DNA of 58,741 nucleotides from NCBI GenBank assembly GCA_025057135.1, contig JANWXY010000027.1, positions 1-58,741 on the forward strand, in the 5' to 3' direction. The notes below the pieces were generated by a model that saw nothing but the letters and a program-made list of their open reading frames with translations, ran no database searches and was not told where the DNA came from. This stretch comes from Bacteroidia bacterium. GTDB lineage: Bacteria > Bacteroidota > Bacteroidia > SpSt-205. Both the position numbers and the translations under genes were made by a program. Numbering within the stretch: position 1 is the first letter of the stretch; each line of letters starts with the position of its first letter. Positions 51,972 to 58,741 of this stretch are shown here, in pieces.

Positions 51972-52825
51972 TGAGACTGCTCTGGATAACTGTGGGGGGA
52001 GCTCTACTGTTTGCCCAGGAGAAGAGCATTTCAGGACAGGCAGAGGTAGAGCTCCTCCCCGGTTGGTCCGTGGAGCGTGCTCAGCGACAAGCGCTCCAAC
52101 TCGCTATCCTAAATGCCATAGAGAGCGCTTTCCCCACTCATGTCGCTCGTACCAGCAAGTATATATTGGACAATCGCGTAAGAGGTCAAACAGCTCAGAC
52201 TCACAGCTACTTTTACCTGACCGCTGACCAATATCTAAGCGGTGAATGGCTACAGACCACCGAAGTTCGGTACTCCACCGAAGTGCGCAAAGGACAAATC
52301 TGGATAACCTGTAAAGTGAAAGGGAAAGCGCGCCCTCGCACTCAGCCTGCGCTTCCCTTGGAATTGAAAACCCTACGCTGTCGCGATACCGCCCGCTGCA
52401 CCAGTTTGGATTTCATAGCAGGTGACCCGCTTTACTTGTACTTTCGTTCGCCTGTACCTGGTTATTTACAGGTTTTTTGGGAAGATTCGGGCTTTGTATT
52501 TCGGCTACTGCCCTACCAGAATCGGCGTCAAAATGCTGAATATATTCGTGCCGATAGCAGCTATATGTTTTTCGCCCCTGATAAACGCTCTGAGGCATTC
52601 TGGACAGATGAGCTCATTCTGACCGCAGAAAAGCCAGAAGTCCTCCATCGGCTGTATGTGGTATTCTCACCTCATCCTTTGAGTGCTCCACCTGAGCAGT
52701 ATGACGCGTCGACCGGCTTTCATCGCATAAGTATAGACGCCTTCCAAGAATGGCTTTTATCAGAGAGGCTTCGTATGCCAGAACTGAATCTACGACTTTT
52801 GGACCTAAGCGTGCGTCAAAAATAG
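51971..52825 (+). CDS. Exported DUF4384-domain protein
   Basis: 284 residues. Signal peptide MRLLWITVGGALLFAQ. The N-terminal domain (residues about 20-115) has the 'A....A...A...AIESAFPTHV' helix seen in LPP20-like domains. Residues about 150-250 are a DUF4384 domain (DFIAGDPLYLYFRSPVPGYLQVFWEDSGFVFRLLPY..., later ELILTAEKP). DUF4384 often occurs together with bacterial caspase-like peptidases. Lies between the LPP20-like and WD40-caspase genes, 5 bases before the latter. Confidence 0.8.
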   Translation: MRLLWITVGGALLFAQEKSISGQAEVELLPGWSVERAQRQALQLAILNAIESAFPTHVARTSKYILDNRVRGQTAQTHSYFYLTADQYLSGEWLQTTEVRYSTEVRKGQIWITCKVKGKARPRTQPALPLELKTLRCRDTARCTSLDFIAGDPLYLYFRSPVPGYLQVFWEDSGFVFRLLPYQNRRQNAEYIRADSSYMFFAPDKRSEAFWTDELILTAEKPEVLHRLYVVFSPHPLSAPPEQYDASTGFHRISIDAFQEWLLSERLRMPELNLRLLDLSVRQK

Positions 52826-52830
52826 GCGAT

Positions 52831-54729
52831 ATGTTTCAGCATATGATACAAAAGCGGTCGGGAAGGTTTTCCTTCCTCCGTACCTTGAGATCACTTGGTC
52901 AGCTATATGCCATCATAGGAGGAATATCTGGCCCCGCGCTGGCTCAGCCTTACAAGGATTTAGAAGGGCATACTGGCGCAGTGTATGCTTTGACTTTTTC
53001 TCCGGACTCGCGATATCTACTTTCTGCGGGAAGCGATCGTACCGTGCGGCTGTGGCATATGCCACACGGGACACTCTTAGCCCGCTTTGGCGGGACATCT
53101 GCAAGCATAAATGCCATAACGCCTCTCTCCGATAGTCTCGGAACCTTCTGGGGAGCTTCCAGTGATGGTAAGGTTTATCAGTGGAGGCTAAAAGATTACA
53201 AAGAGAAGGCCAGCATGGCGCCTATCCGACCGCTCAGAACGGAAAATTTAGCTAAAAGGGTGCTCAAGTCTTCCCCCATAGAGCCCTGGGAGGGCATCGT
53301 TCATCATCCGACCCGCCCCATCATATATGTAGTTGGACGTGGGGGGTTGGTCGTGGAATGGGACACAGAGGAAGGTTGGCTTCAAACCTATCGGGATACA
53401 GCTGGTGTGGCTTATACTCTCCTCATACCGTCGCATGCGAAGAGCCTTTATGTCGGAAGCGGTTCAGGTTCTCTCATAGCATTAGACCCACAGACTTTAT
53501 CTGTCCAGAAAACCCTGCGCGGACACATCCGAGGCATCCGAGGATTAGCGCTAAGCCCTGACCAACGAACACTCGCCAGCGCTGGCTTAGATGGCAAGAT
53601 TATGCTCTGGACGATACCAGAGGGCCTACGCACCAAGACTCTGGAGAAGCATACAGAAGGTGCCCGAGCCGTGGCTTTCAGCCCAGATGGACGCTATCTT
53701 GCAAGTGTAGGGAAAGATGGGCTGCTGTGTCTATGGGCACTCCCCACGGGAAGATTAGAAAAAACATTAGATTTAGGCGTACCTCTCTGGACTGTCACCT
53801 TTAGCCCAAACGGTCAATATCTCATCGTCGGGGGAGAAGCTGGACTCCTGCGTCTATGGCGTATAGACCAACTGGGTATCCGACCGATTCAAGTGATCGC
53901 CGAGACAGACTCTCTATATGCTCCTCCTACGGATCTTCAAGACAATATCCCTCAATGCCGCACTCAGCAAACCCATCGCTACGCTTTTATAGTAGGGAAT
54001 GAAGATTACCGCAGCTTTCAACCGACCTTCACCCCAGCGATGAATGTACCCTATGCCATACGAGATGCCTACGCTTTCCGAGTATATGCAGAGCAGGTAT
54101 TGGGTGTGCCTAATCTAAACATTGTCTTTCTCCAGAATGCCACTGCCGCTCAGATAGAAAGAGAGCTTGAAAAGCTCCTTTTGTTGATTGGACCAAGTCG
54201 GGGGAAAGCTGAGATATTCTTCTACTACGCTGGACATGGCGTTCCTCATCCGCAGACGCAGGAGAGTTATATCTTACCTGTGGATGCTGCGCCCACAGCC
54301 CCTGATCGCGGCGGCATACGCCTTACCGATTTAGTACAGAAACTCGGTGGGAGCGGCGCTGGAAAGGTCTGGCTTATCTTAGATGCCTGTTTCAGTGGCG
54401 GCGCCAGAGAAGAAAGTCCCTTGGCCGCTCGAGGAATTCGTCTGCGTCCTAAGCCAGTAGTCCTCTCAGGCCCTGTAATACTTATTTCAGCTACCTCCGC
54501 AGATGAGGAAGCCCTACCCTACCATCAAGCACGACATGGACTTTTCACCTACTTTCTACTCAAGGCCCTCAAGCTTAAGGGCTGCACCAACACACCTATA
54601 GAGGCTATCTTGGAAGAAGCGGCGGCTGAAACCGCTAGGTATAGCCTGCTTCTTCATAATAAACTCCAACGCCCCACTTGGATTATTAGTCCCGCTCTTT
54701 CAGAACAAATACTCACCAATCCCTGGTAA
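52831..54729 (+). CDS. Exported WD40-repeat caspase-family (C14) peptidase
   Basis: 632 residues from ATG 52831. An N-terminal signal-like segment (RTLRSLGQLYAIIGGISGPALAQ) is followed by about seven WD40 blades (e.g. GHTGAVYALTFSPDSRYLLSAGSDRTVRLW, ARAVAFSPDGRYLASVGKDGLLCLW) over residues about 42-350. The C-terminal peptidase domain begins near RYAFIVGNEDY. The catalytic dyad is visible: H469 in FYYAGHG and C520 in LILDACFSGG. This is the orthocaspase/metacaspase type (basic-residue specificity in characterised members). A signal peptide places it in the periplasm or outside. The open frame reaches back to 52750 inside the previous gene. Confidence 0.88.
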   Translation: MFQHMIQKRSGRFSFLRTLRSLGQLYAIIGGISGPALAQPYKDLEGHTGAVYALTFSPDSRYLLSAGSDRTVRLWHMPHGTLLARFGGTSASINAITPLSDSLGTFWGASSDGKVYQWRLKDYKEKASMAPIRPLRTENLAKRVLKSSPIEPWEGIVHHPTRPIIYVVGRGGLVVEWDTEEGWLQTYRDTAGVAYTLLIPSHAKSLYVGSGSGSLIALDPQTLSVQKTLRGHIRGIRGLALSPDQRTLASAGLDGKIMLWTIPEGLRTKTLEKHTEGARAVAFSPDGRYLASVGKDGLLCLWALPTGRLEKTLDLGVPLWTVTFSPNGQYLIVGGEAGLLRLWRIDQLGIRPIQVIAETDSLYAPPTDLQDNIPQCRTQQTHRYAFIVGNEDYRSFQPTFTPAMNVPYAIRDAYAFRVYAEQVLGVPNLNIVFLQNATAAQIERELEKLLLLIGPSRGKAEIFFYYAGHGVPHPQTQESYILPVDAAPTAPDRGGIRLTDLVQKLGGSGAGKVWLILDACFSGGAREESPLAARGIRLRPKPVVLSGPVILISATSADEEALPYHQARHGLFTYFLLKALKLKGCTNTPIEAILEEAAAETARYSLLLHNKLQRPTWIISPALSEQILTNPW

Positions 54730-54752
54730 AGCCAGGAGTCACTTTGTGGGTC

Positions 54753-56912
54753 TTATGGAGCGGCAAACTTGATTTTGCACCAAGTCTCCTTTCTACGCCC
54801 ACCGACCTGCGCCCAGAGCCGTAAAAGTGTATCCGAGCTTTTGACAAGGTACCAGAGAGGCTCGCCCGGCATTTGCCAACCGAGAGTATCCCTACCTCTG
54901 CCCCATAGAATAGGTGATGTGGGAGCACTTACAGCCTCTAAAGGTACCTTAGCCCGACGAAGCCAAAGTTGGCTACCCTCCAAAGGCGAAATAATCTCTA
55001 CCTCGGTAGCGACACACTTGGGGTAATGCGGGGGAATCTGTGTCTTCTCTCTGAGAAGCGCTACTGGCGCAGGTGACATTTCGTACGGCTTGACCGATGA
55101 AGAAGCCGCAGGTAGGCAGTATATGCAGTATGAATACCTTTCGTCTATCCAGAGGTAGCGTTTATGGCTACATGTGGGGAGGGTAGGTAAATCAGACTTT
55201 CGCCAAGCTGATACTGAGGTAGGACAATCGGCACCGAACAGTAACCCAGTTTCTTTACAAACTTTGATTACCTTCACCGAAGAGGGCATCGGAGCTACTG
55301 TGGATTTGTCTAATAGAGCTGTGATCTTCTGAGCCAGAGGAAGGGCAGCACTGCGCCCTTTCAGACAACCGCTGGAAGTACCATCAGGATTACCTAACCA
55401 TACCCCGACTATATACCGCTCGTTGTAAGCGATACACCATGCGTCCCGTAAATACGCTGAGGTGCCAGTTTTGTAGCTCCAGCCATTCTGGTTCAAAATT
55501 GCGCGCACTATCCATGCGCTGGCTGAGTCCCACATAGGACGCTGCCAAGAAGTATCAGAAGTGCTACGACGCACTTTTTTGTAAATGCCAAATGTGGCTA
55601 AGGGCACATAGGCCTGTACTATCTGAAAAAGTGAAGCCTCTATGGTCCCCACAATGCCTGAATAGCCAGCATGCTCCGCCCCTTCTATACCCAAAGTCCG
55701 TAAAGTACTACCAAAAGCAGATAAACCGACTTCATGCAACAAGGCGACGGCGGGAGCATTTAGAGAGCTCCTGAGTGCCTCCGAGGCAGAAACTATACCC
55801 TGATACCTACCATGCTCAAAATTTATAGGCACATATCCATAGTAAGAGCGAGGAGCATCTAATAAGGGAGACTCAGAATGTATCTTACCACGATAGAGCG
55901 CTTCCGCCCAAAGGAAAGGCTTGAGAGTGCTCCCCACAGAACGGCGAGTTTGTATGAGGTCTATGGCACAGCTTTGGTAGCTCGTACTGGGCACATAAGC
56001 CCGAATATAGCCCGTAGCAGCCTCTACCACGAGAATAGCCCCCTCCGAAATGCCACAAGTACGCCATGCGCGAATCTCCGTCCGTAGAGTCTGCTGTACA
56101 TCTCTCTGAAGAGAGAGGCTCAAAAATAGCGTATCCGCACCCCCTCGCCAAGGAGGCAAGATGTGGGGCTCTAATCTTGGTAGCTTTCCTCTCTGAGGAA
56201 CTAATAGGGTAAGAATCGCCTGATCATAGTCACTCTGAGGAAGCAAACCTGCCTCGTACCATCGTCTGACCCAAGAGAGCGCAGCTAACCGAAATTCTTT
56301 CTCTCGTCGTAGAAAGGCTCCAATCAATCTCGGACGCTGAGAAATCAGCAGGAGGGCTGCCACCTCCAAAGGAGAAAGCTGTGCCGCTGGCTTGCCAAAG
56401 TATATTCGCGCTGCGGTTTCTATACCTTCTATATTTCCACCGAATGGCGCATAGGTAAGATAATACTCAAGTATTTGGGCTTTTGAATAGCGCAGCTCTA
56501 TGCCTATGGCCCAGAAAATCTCAGATATTTTCCTAAATATAGTTCGTTCGCCAGGTCGCCATAGACGAGCCAACTGCATCGTAAGGGTAGAGGCCCCCTG
56601 ACGATATCCAAACAGGGTATTCCATGTCGCTCTAAAAAGAGCGATTACATCCACACCGGGGTGCCACCAGAAGTTTTTATCCTCTTTATGCAAAAGCAGG
56701 GGAGCTATTCTTTCTATAGCCGCTGCCGTCGGAGGAATCCGCCATTTGCCATCTGGGGACAAACTCACATGAATAAGCTGACCTGTCTGATCTAAGAACT
56801 GTGGGGACGGAGGGGGGGGATGAGGCGCCCGCTGATACGCCTCGCCTAAGAAGATGAGCAAGCCTACTATCCCTAAGACAAAGTATCCAGCGGAAATGCG
56901 TATTATGCTCAC
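54753..56912 (-). CDS. pbpC: Penicillin-binding protein 1C
   Basis: Bifunctional class A PBP, about 719 residues. One membrane segment (GYFVLGIVGLLIFLGEAY). The glycosyltransferase (GT51) domain has LHKEDKNFWWHPGVD, RQGASTLTMQLARL and YLTYAPFGGNIEGIETAARIYFGK. The transpeptidase has GSTLKPFLW (SxxK), SSLNAPAV (SxN) and KTGTS. The last about 100 residues form the BiPBP_C domain that defines PbpC (ISPLEGSQLWL...). The alpha-2-macroglobulin partner usually encoded next to pbpC is absent here. Start GTG 56912 is preferred over TTG 56927; neither has a clear promoter box. Confidence 0.92.
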   Translation of the reverse strand: MSIIRISAGYFVLGIVGLLIFLGEAYQRAPHPPPPSPQFLDQTGQLIHVSLSPDGKWRIPPTAAAIERIAPLLLHKEDKNFWWHPGVDVIALFRATWNTLFGYRQGASTLTMQLARLWRPGERTIFRKISEIFWAIGIELRYSKAQILEYYLTYAPFGGNIEGIETAARIYFGKPAAQLSPLEVAALLLISQRPRLIGAFLRREKEFRLAALSWVRRWYEAGLLPQSDYDQAILTLLVPQRGKLPRLEPHILPPWRGGADTLFLSLSLQRDVQQTLRTEIRAWRTCGISEGAILVVEAATGYIRAYVPSTSYQSCAIDLIQTRRSVGSTLKPFLWAEALYRGKIHSESPLLDAPRSYYGYVPINFEHGRYQGIVSASEALRSSLNAPAVALLHEVGLSAFGSTLRTLGIEGAEHAGYSGIVGTIEASLFQIVQAYVPLATFGIYKKVRRSTSDTSWQRPMWDSASAWIVRAILNQNGWSYKTGTSAYLRDAWCIAYNERYIVGVWLGNPDGTSSGCLKGRSAALPLAQKITALLDKSTVAPMPSSVKVIKVCKETGLLFGADCPTSVSAWRKSDLPTLPTCSHKRYLWIDERYSYCIYCLPAASSSVKPYEMSPAPVALLREKTQIPPHYPKCVATEVEIISPLEGSQLWLRRAKVPLEAVSAPTSPILWGRGRDTLGWQMPGEPLWYLVKSSDTLLRLWAQVGGRRKETWCKIKFAAP

Positions 56913-56986
56913 ATGCAGATTAGACAAGTACAGCCGAGAGGGTAGCTGTCGTATAGCTTACAAGTTAGGCGATTTTCTAAAAGAAT

Positions 56987-57160
56987 TTAGGCGTTTTCCT
57001 TGGCAATTTTCTCAGCTTGCTCAATCAACTTCTGGCGTTCGTCCTCTGGAAGGGAAGGGTTGGATAACTGTTCAAGAGCCTGCTCTAAAATACCCTTGAG
57101 AGACTTTCGGAGATCAGGTTTTTGGAGGGCGGTTTTGATAAGCTCTTCCAGATTAGCCAT
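56987..57160 (-). CDS. 57-residue helical protein, unknown
   Basis: Small acidic/basic helical protein (MANLEELIKTALQKPDLRKSLKGILEQALEQLSNPSLPEDERQKLIEQAEKIAKENA in parts). Two helices are separated by a NPSLPEDE turn. I recognise no family. It lies 22 bases after fabD, and TACCTTCG is found 6 bases before its ATG. The start is taken at ATG 57160 rather than further up because of that box and because the upstream frame would overlap fabD. Confidence 0.55.
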   Translation of the reverse strand: MANLEELIKTALQKPDLRKSLKGILEQALEQLSNPSLPEDERQKLIEQAEKIAKENA

Positions 57161-57166
57161 ACGTAG

Positions 57167-57174
57167 CGAAGGTA
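57167..57174 (-). promoter_or_regulatory. -7-like box TACCTTCG before the 57-residue gene
   Basis: On the minus strand TACCTTCG lies 6 bases before the ATG at 57160, in the short gap after fabD. Confidence 0.4.
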
Positions 57175-57182
57175 GTAGATTT

Positions 57183-58067
57183 TCAAGAGTCGTAAGAAAA
57201 GGAGGTGGCTTCTGGGAGTGTGCGGCGCACGAGACCGGAGAGGACATTTCCAGGTCCGAGCTCGTAGAAGGTTCGGATACCATCCGCCCACATTTGACGC
57301 AGAGTTTGGGTCCATCGTACGGGAGCGGTGAGCTGCTGAATAAGCAGTTCTTTCAGCTTGAGCGGGTCTGTTTCTGGCGAAGCAGTGACATTTGGATACA
57401 CCGGGAAGCGCGGACGGCAGAAAGTAGTGGCTTGTATAGCTTCTGCTAAGCGATGACGGGCTGATTCCATGAGAGGCGAATGAAAAGCTCCATTTACAGG
57501 CAACTTTTTAGCCAGTTTAGCCCCTGCCTTTTTGGCTCGCTCCATAAGGGCTTCAACCGCGGCAATTTCACCCGAAACTACCAGCTGGCCGGGGGAGTTG
57601 TAGTTTGCAGGAACGACCATTCCGAAAGAAGACACCTCCTCACACAGAGACTCCACTACTTCATCTTCCAATCCGATAATCGCCGCCATGGTGCTCGGAC
57701 GCTCATCACAAGCTGCCTGCATGCCTGAGGCGCGAACTTTCACCAACTCTAACCCTTCCTCAAAAGAAAAAACACCTGCTACCGCTAAGGCTGTAAATTC
57801 CCCCAACGAATGACCCGCTACTGCTTGAGCTTCTATCTGACGAACCTTGGCCACAGCGTAGCCATGCAGATAAAGAGCGGGTTGAGTTACAGAAGTTTTT
57901 TGAAGGGCCTCTGAGGGCCCCTCAAACATATACTGGCGAAGGGGTAGCCCCGTGATATTTTCTGCACGCTCAAAAAGTTCGGCAACTTGCGGATGAGACT
58001 CATAAAGACGAAGCCCCATTCCGACTACCTGGGAGCCCTGTCCAGGAAAGAGAACTGCTACACTCAT
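57183..58067 (-). CDS. fabD: Malonyl-CoA:acyl-carrier-protein transacylase
   Basis: Loads malonyl groups onto ACP for fatty-acid synthesis. 294 residues. Visible are LFPGQGSQVVGMG, TQPALYLHGYA, the nucleophile elbow AGHSLGEFTAL, ANYNSPGQLVVSG and the histidine region VNGAFHSPLME. Its ATG overlaps the rplT stop (TAATG), an uncommon coupling of a ribosomal-protein gene to lipid synthesis. Confidence 0.95.
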   Translation of the reverse strand: MSVAVLFPGQGSQVVGMGLRLYESHPQVAELFERAENITGLPLRQYMFEGPSEALQKTSVTQPALYLHGYAVAKVRQIEAQAVAGHSLGEFTALAVAGVFSFEEGLELVKVRASGMQAACDERPSTMAAIIGLEDEVVESLCEEVSSFGMVVPANYNSPGQLVVSGEIAAVEALMERAKKAGAKLAKKLPVNGAFHSPLMESARHRLAEAIQATTFCRPRFPVYPNVTASPETDPLKLKELLIQQLTAPVRWTQTLRQMWADGIRTFYELGPGNVLSGLVRRTLPEATSFSYDS

Positions 58068-58414
58068 TAGGCGGCTTTCACCTGCTGAACCAGCGCCTCA
58101 AATGCTTGGGGCTGGGTAACAGCTAAATCTGCTAACATCTTACGATTTAGCGTGATGCCTGCAGCCTTGAGCCTGTGGATAAATGTGCTATATGACAAAC
58201 CATAAGGACGCACTGCTGCATTTATGCGGATAATCCAGAGCCGACGAAAGTCCCGCTTCTTCCTGCGGCGGTGAATATAGGCATAAACGAGGCCTTTTTG
58301 GAGCTGATTGTTTGCATGGCGAAATACATTTTTCTTACGGCCCCAATACCCTTTGACTTGTCGCAAAATACGGCGACGGCGTTCCCGAGAAGCTACTCTG
58401 TTTTTCGCTCGCAT
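58067..58414 (-). CDS. rplT: 50S ribosomal protein L20
   Basis: 115 residues. Typical are [82 protein letters not shown]20 is an early 23S-binding protein required for 50S assembly and represses its own operon in E. coli and Bacillus. Lies 4 bases after rpmI. infC, usually ahead of rpmI, is not seen. Confidence 0.97.
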   Translation of the reverse strand: MRAKNRVASRERRRRILRQVKGYWGRKKNVFRHANNQLQKGLVYAYIHRRRKKRDFRRLWIIRINAAVRPYGLSYSTFIHRLKAAGITLNRKMLADLAVTQPQAFEALVQQVKAA

Positions 58415-58418
58415 AGGC

Positions 58419-58607
58419 TCAGAGATGTACGGTTAGTAAAGATAAACGGAAAAAGTCAGATTTTTTTACTATCCTATCTTTTCGCAAGGCGCGCTTGCGA
58501 CGATGAGATTTCGCTGAGAAGTTATGACGGCGACCCGTGGCTTTATGCTTGAGTTTTCCGGTCGCCGTTAGTTTGAAGCGCTTTTGACAGCCTGAATGCC
58601 CCTTCAT
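58419..58607 (-). CDS. rpmI: 50S ribosomal protein L35
   Basis: 62 residues from ATG 58607. Recognisable by [43 protein letters not shown]. The frame can be opened 3 codons earlier at a TTG, but that TTG is part of the TACCTTTG box, so the ATG is chosen. First gene of rpmI-rplT-fabD. Confidence 0.95.
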   Translation of the reverse strand: MKGHSGCQKRFKLTATGKLKHKATGRRHNFSAKSHRRKRALRKDRIVKKSDFFRLSLLTVHL

Positions 58608-58613
58608 GGCGGG

Positions 58614-58621
58614 CAAAGGTA
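58614..58621 (-). promoter_or_regulatory. -7 box TACCTTTG of rpmI-rplT-fabD
   Basis: Exact TACCTTTG on the minus strand, 6 bases before the rpmI ATG. The closeness leaves no room for the L20-binding leader known from proteobacteria and Firmicutes. Confidence 0.6.
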
Positions 58622-58741
58622 ATGCAAAAAAGTAAATCTCTTTTTTTGAGTAAAGGCTTTTAGTCCTCGCTTATCTGCTTGAGGACGGGTGAGCGTTTTG
58701 AGTAGGAGATATTAAGCACAAGTGTGGGTGACGTGGTGGGG
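58622..58741. other. Non-coding end of the window, with a short inverted repeat
   Basis: No gene seen in the last 120 bases. GTCCTC (58663-58668) and GAGGAC (58681-58686) could form a 6-bp hairpin. It might end a minus-strand transcript that begins beyond the window, but no T tract follows on either strand. Confidence 0.25.

Noticed and set aside
51330-54729. Caspase locus as an anti-phage defence system
   Set aside because: All three proteins appear to be exported, and no nuclease, toxin, gasdermin-like or reverse-transcriptase partner or defence island surrounds them.

Overview
The window looks like a chromosomal segment of a member of the Bacteroidota (Bacteroidetes/FCB group). Evidence: a Bacteroidota-type OmpA protein with thrombospondin-3 repeats, the Bacteroidota families DUF2279, DUF2851 and DUF4384, a meso-DAP MurE, a MraY with an enlarged periplasmic loop, the tandem oxidase block coxB-coxA-ctaA-ctaB-coxC-coxC-coxD-sco, and -7 promoter boxes of the Bacteroidota type TAnnTTTG. 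The genome is compact, and many genes overlap by ATGA or TAATG. I see no tRNA or rRNA gene, insertion sequence, integrase or CRISPR array. It is mostly housekeeping DNA, so the unusual features lie in gene architecture and start signals rather than in a mobile island. A thermophilic or reduced lineage is possible but not shown.

Layout. 1-6.7 kb (minus): cutA, DUF2279, a class-A-beta-lactamase-like hydrolase and mutL, then a separately promoted OmpA/TSP3 outer-membrane protein. 6.7-14.6 kb: DUF2752, gyrB, then bioD convergent to gyrB and divergent from gltA, an APC amino-acid permease, mazG and a beta-propeller protein. 14.5-16.9 kb (minus): a four-gene run of a small coiled-coil protein, an outer-membrane barrel, the serine dehydratase beta subunit and a second propeller. 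16.9-29.8 kb: a division/cell-wall cluster mraZ-rsmH-ftsL-ftsI-murE-mraY-murD that runs on into a CHAD-like protein, a 992-residue TPR protein and DUF2851 instead of ftsW-murG-murC-ftsQ-ftsA-ftsZ.

30.1-37.2 kb (minus): M1 aminopeptidase, rlmE, hemW, a polytopic membrane protein and a glycerol-3-phosphate dehydrogenase. 37.3-42.2 kb: a CcmD-like protein, an operon of ECF sigma factor, anti-sigma factor and murB, and an operon of a polyprenyl-phosphate glycosyltransferase and asnB. 42.3-50.3 kb: the PLP homeostasis gene yggS and a complete aa3-type cytochrome oxidase locus with heme A biosynthesis and SCO. 50.4-54.7 kb: a DCC oxidoreductase, purE, and a three-gene set of exported proteins ending in a WD40-caspase fusion. 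54.8-58.6 kb (minus): pbpC, a 57-residue protein, fabD, rplT and rpmI.

The strongest unexpected signal spans the window. The octamer TACCTTTG, or a one- or two-base variant, recurs 4-7 bases before the start codons of operon-leading genes, including GTG and TTG starts. This implies leaderless or nearly leaderless transcripts and fixes several starts, for example mraZ at a TTG. Other points worth following up are a MutL without its endonuclease motifs, a PDZ-like insert in MraY, the interrupted division cluster with murB in a sigma-factor operon, and the exported caspase locus.
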